NCBI GenBank assembly: GCA_910584815.1
Contig: CAJUBT010000032.1
Span: forward strand, 1 to 14,524
Source of the DNA: an uncultured Christensenella sp.
GTDB lineage: Bacteria > Bacillota > Clostridia > Christensenellales > UBA1242
DNA: 14,524 nucleotides
Direction of reading: 5' to 3'
Under the pieces are notes generated by a model. That model worked only from the letters and a program-made list of their open reading frames with translations, had not been told where the DNA came from and did no database searches. Below, piece by piece: positions 14,451-14,524 of this stretch (its first letter is position 1; each line of letters begins with the position of its first letter). The position numbers and the translations under genes are program-made.

Positions 14451-14524
14451 TTTTTGATTTTGCGACTTTTTGTGATTTTTGATTTTGCGACTTTTTGTGA
14501 TTTTTGATTTTGCGACTTTTTGTG
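14451..14524. repeat. 25-bp perfect tandem repeat array, cut by the window end
   Basis: Three identical units start at 14451, 14476 and 14501. The unit begins TTTTTGATTTTGCGACT and ends TTTTTGTGA. The third copy lacks only its last base at the window edge, so the array probably continues. The unit has its own sub-repetition (TTTTTGATTTTGCGA versus CTTTTTGTGA). Read on the minus strand it has no stop in any frame, so it could encode a Lys/Ser/Gln-rich tail of a gene entering from the right. Since 25 is not a multiple of three, such a peptide would repeat every 25 residues. Confidence 0.9.

Noticed and set aside
14451..14524. CRISPR array
   Set aside because: The 25-bp units are directly head-to-tail with no unique spacers and no cas genes nearby.

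Overview
This is a very AT-rich window with seven protein genes, six of them on the minus strand. AGGAG-type ribosome binding sites, sigma-A-like promoters, U-tract terminators, an L-box (lysine) riboswitch and a giant surface protein with a Gram-positive-style signal peptide all point to a low-GC Bacillota. An uncultured, host-associated Clostridia lineage is my best guess, but no marker gene fixes the taxonomy. Nothing looks like phage, transposon, CRISPR, rRNA or tRNA.

Layout, left to right. At 1-447 there is a strong bidirectional terminator hairpin (45-73) and otherwise gene-free AT-rich DNA. At 448-6600 (minus) lies a gene for a roughly 2050-residue membrane-anchored surface protein. 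It has a signal peptide, a GLUG/beta-helix-like region, many Ig/MBG-like beta modules, one transmembrane helix, and about 360 cytoplasmic residues with a long coiled coil and a small C-terminal domain. Its best start is a GTG at 6600 behind a perfect AAAGGAG. At 6601-7137 come its promoter and, on the other side, a terminator for the next transcript. At 7138-9854 (minus) is a two-gene operon: an ATP-grasp ligase followed by an AspA/AstE-type zinc deacylase. It is preceded by a complete lysine-riboswitch control region at 9868-10145: a TTGACA promoter, the aptamer, and mutually exclusive antiterminator and terminator hairpins.

At 10323-10781 (minus) is a small uncharacterised gene with its own terminator. 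At 11154-11987 (plus) is an APH/choline-kinase-like phosphotransferase, the only plus-strand gene. It converges on a zeta-toxin-like P-loop kinase (12107-12922, minus) across a shared 16-bp terminator stem. At 13084-14232 (minus) is an unrecognised protein with a possible cysteine-nucleophile elbow. The right edge (14451-14524) enters a perfect 25-bp tandem repeat array that runs out of the window.

The most interesting unit is the lysine-riboswitch operon. The riboswitch architecture predicts repression by lysine, yet neither gene is one of the usual riboswitch-controlled genes for lysine biosynthesis or transport. An ATP-dependent ligase paired with a zinc deacylase suggests an undescribed route that makes, activates, scavenges or stores lysine or an acyl/peptidyl derivative. 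The ATP-grasp protein and the unknown 382-residue protein also share a similar polar tail ending in Glu-Gln, a possible hint that they are linked.
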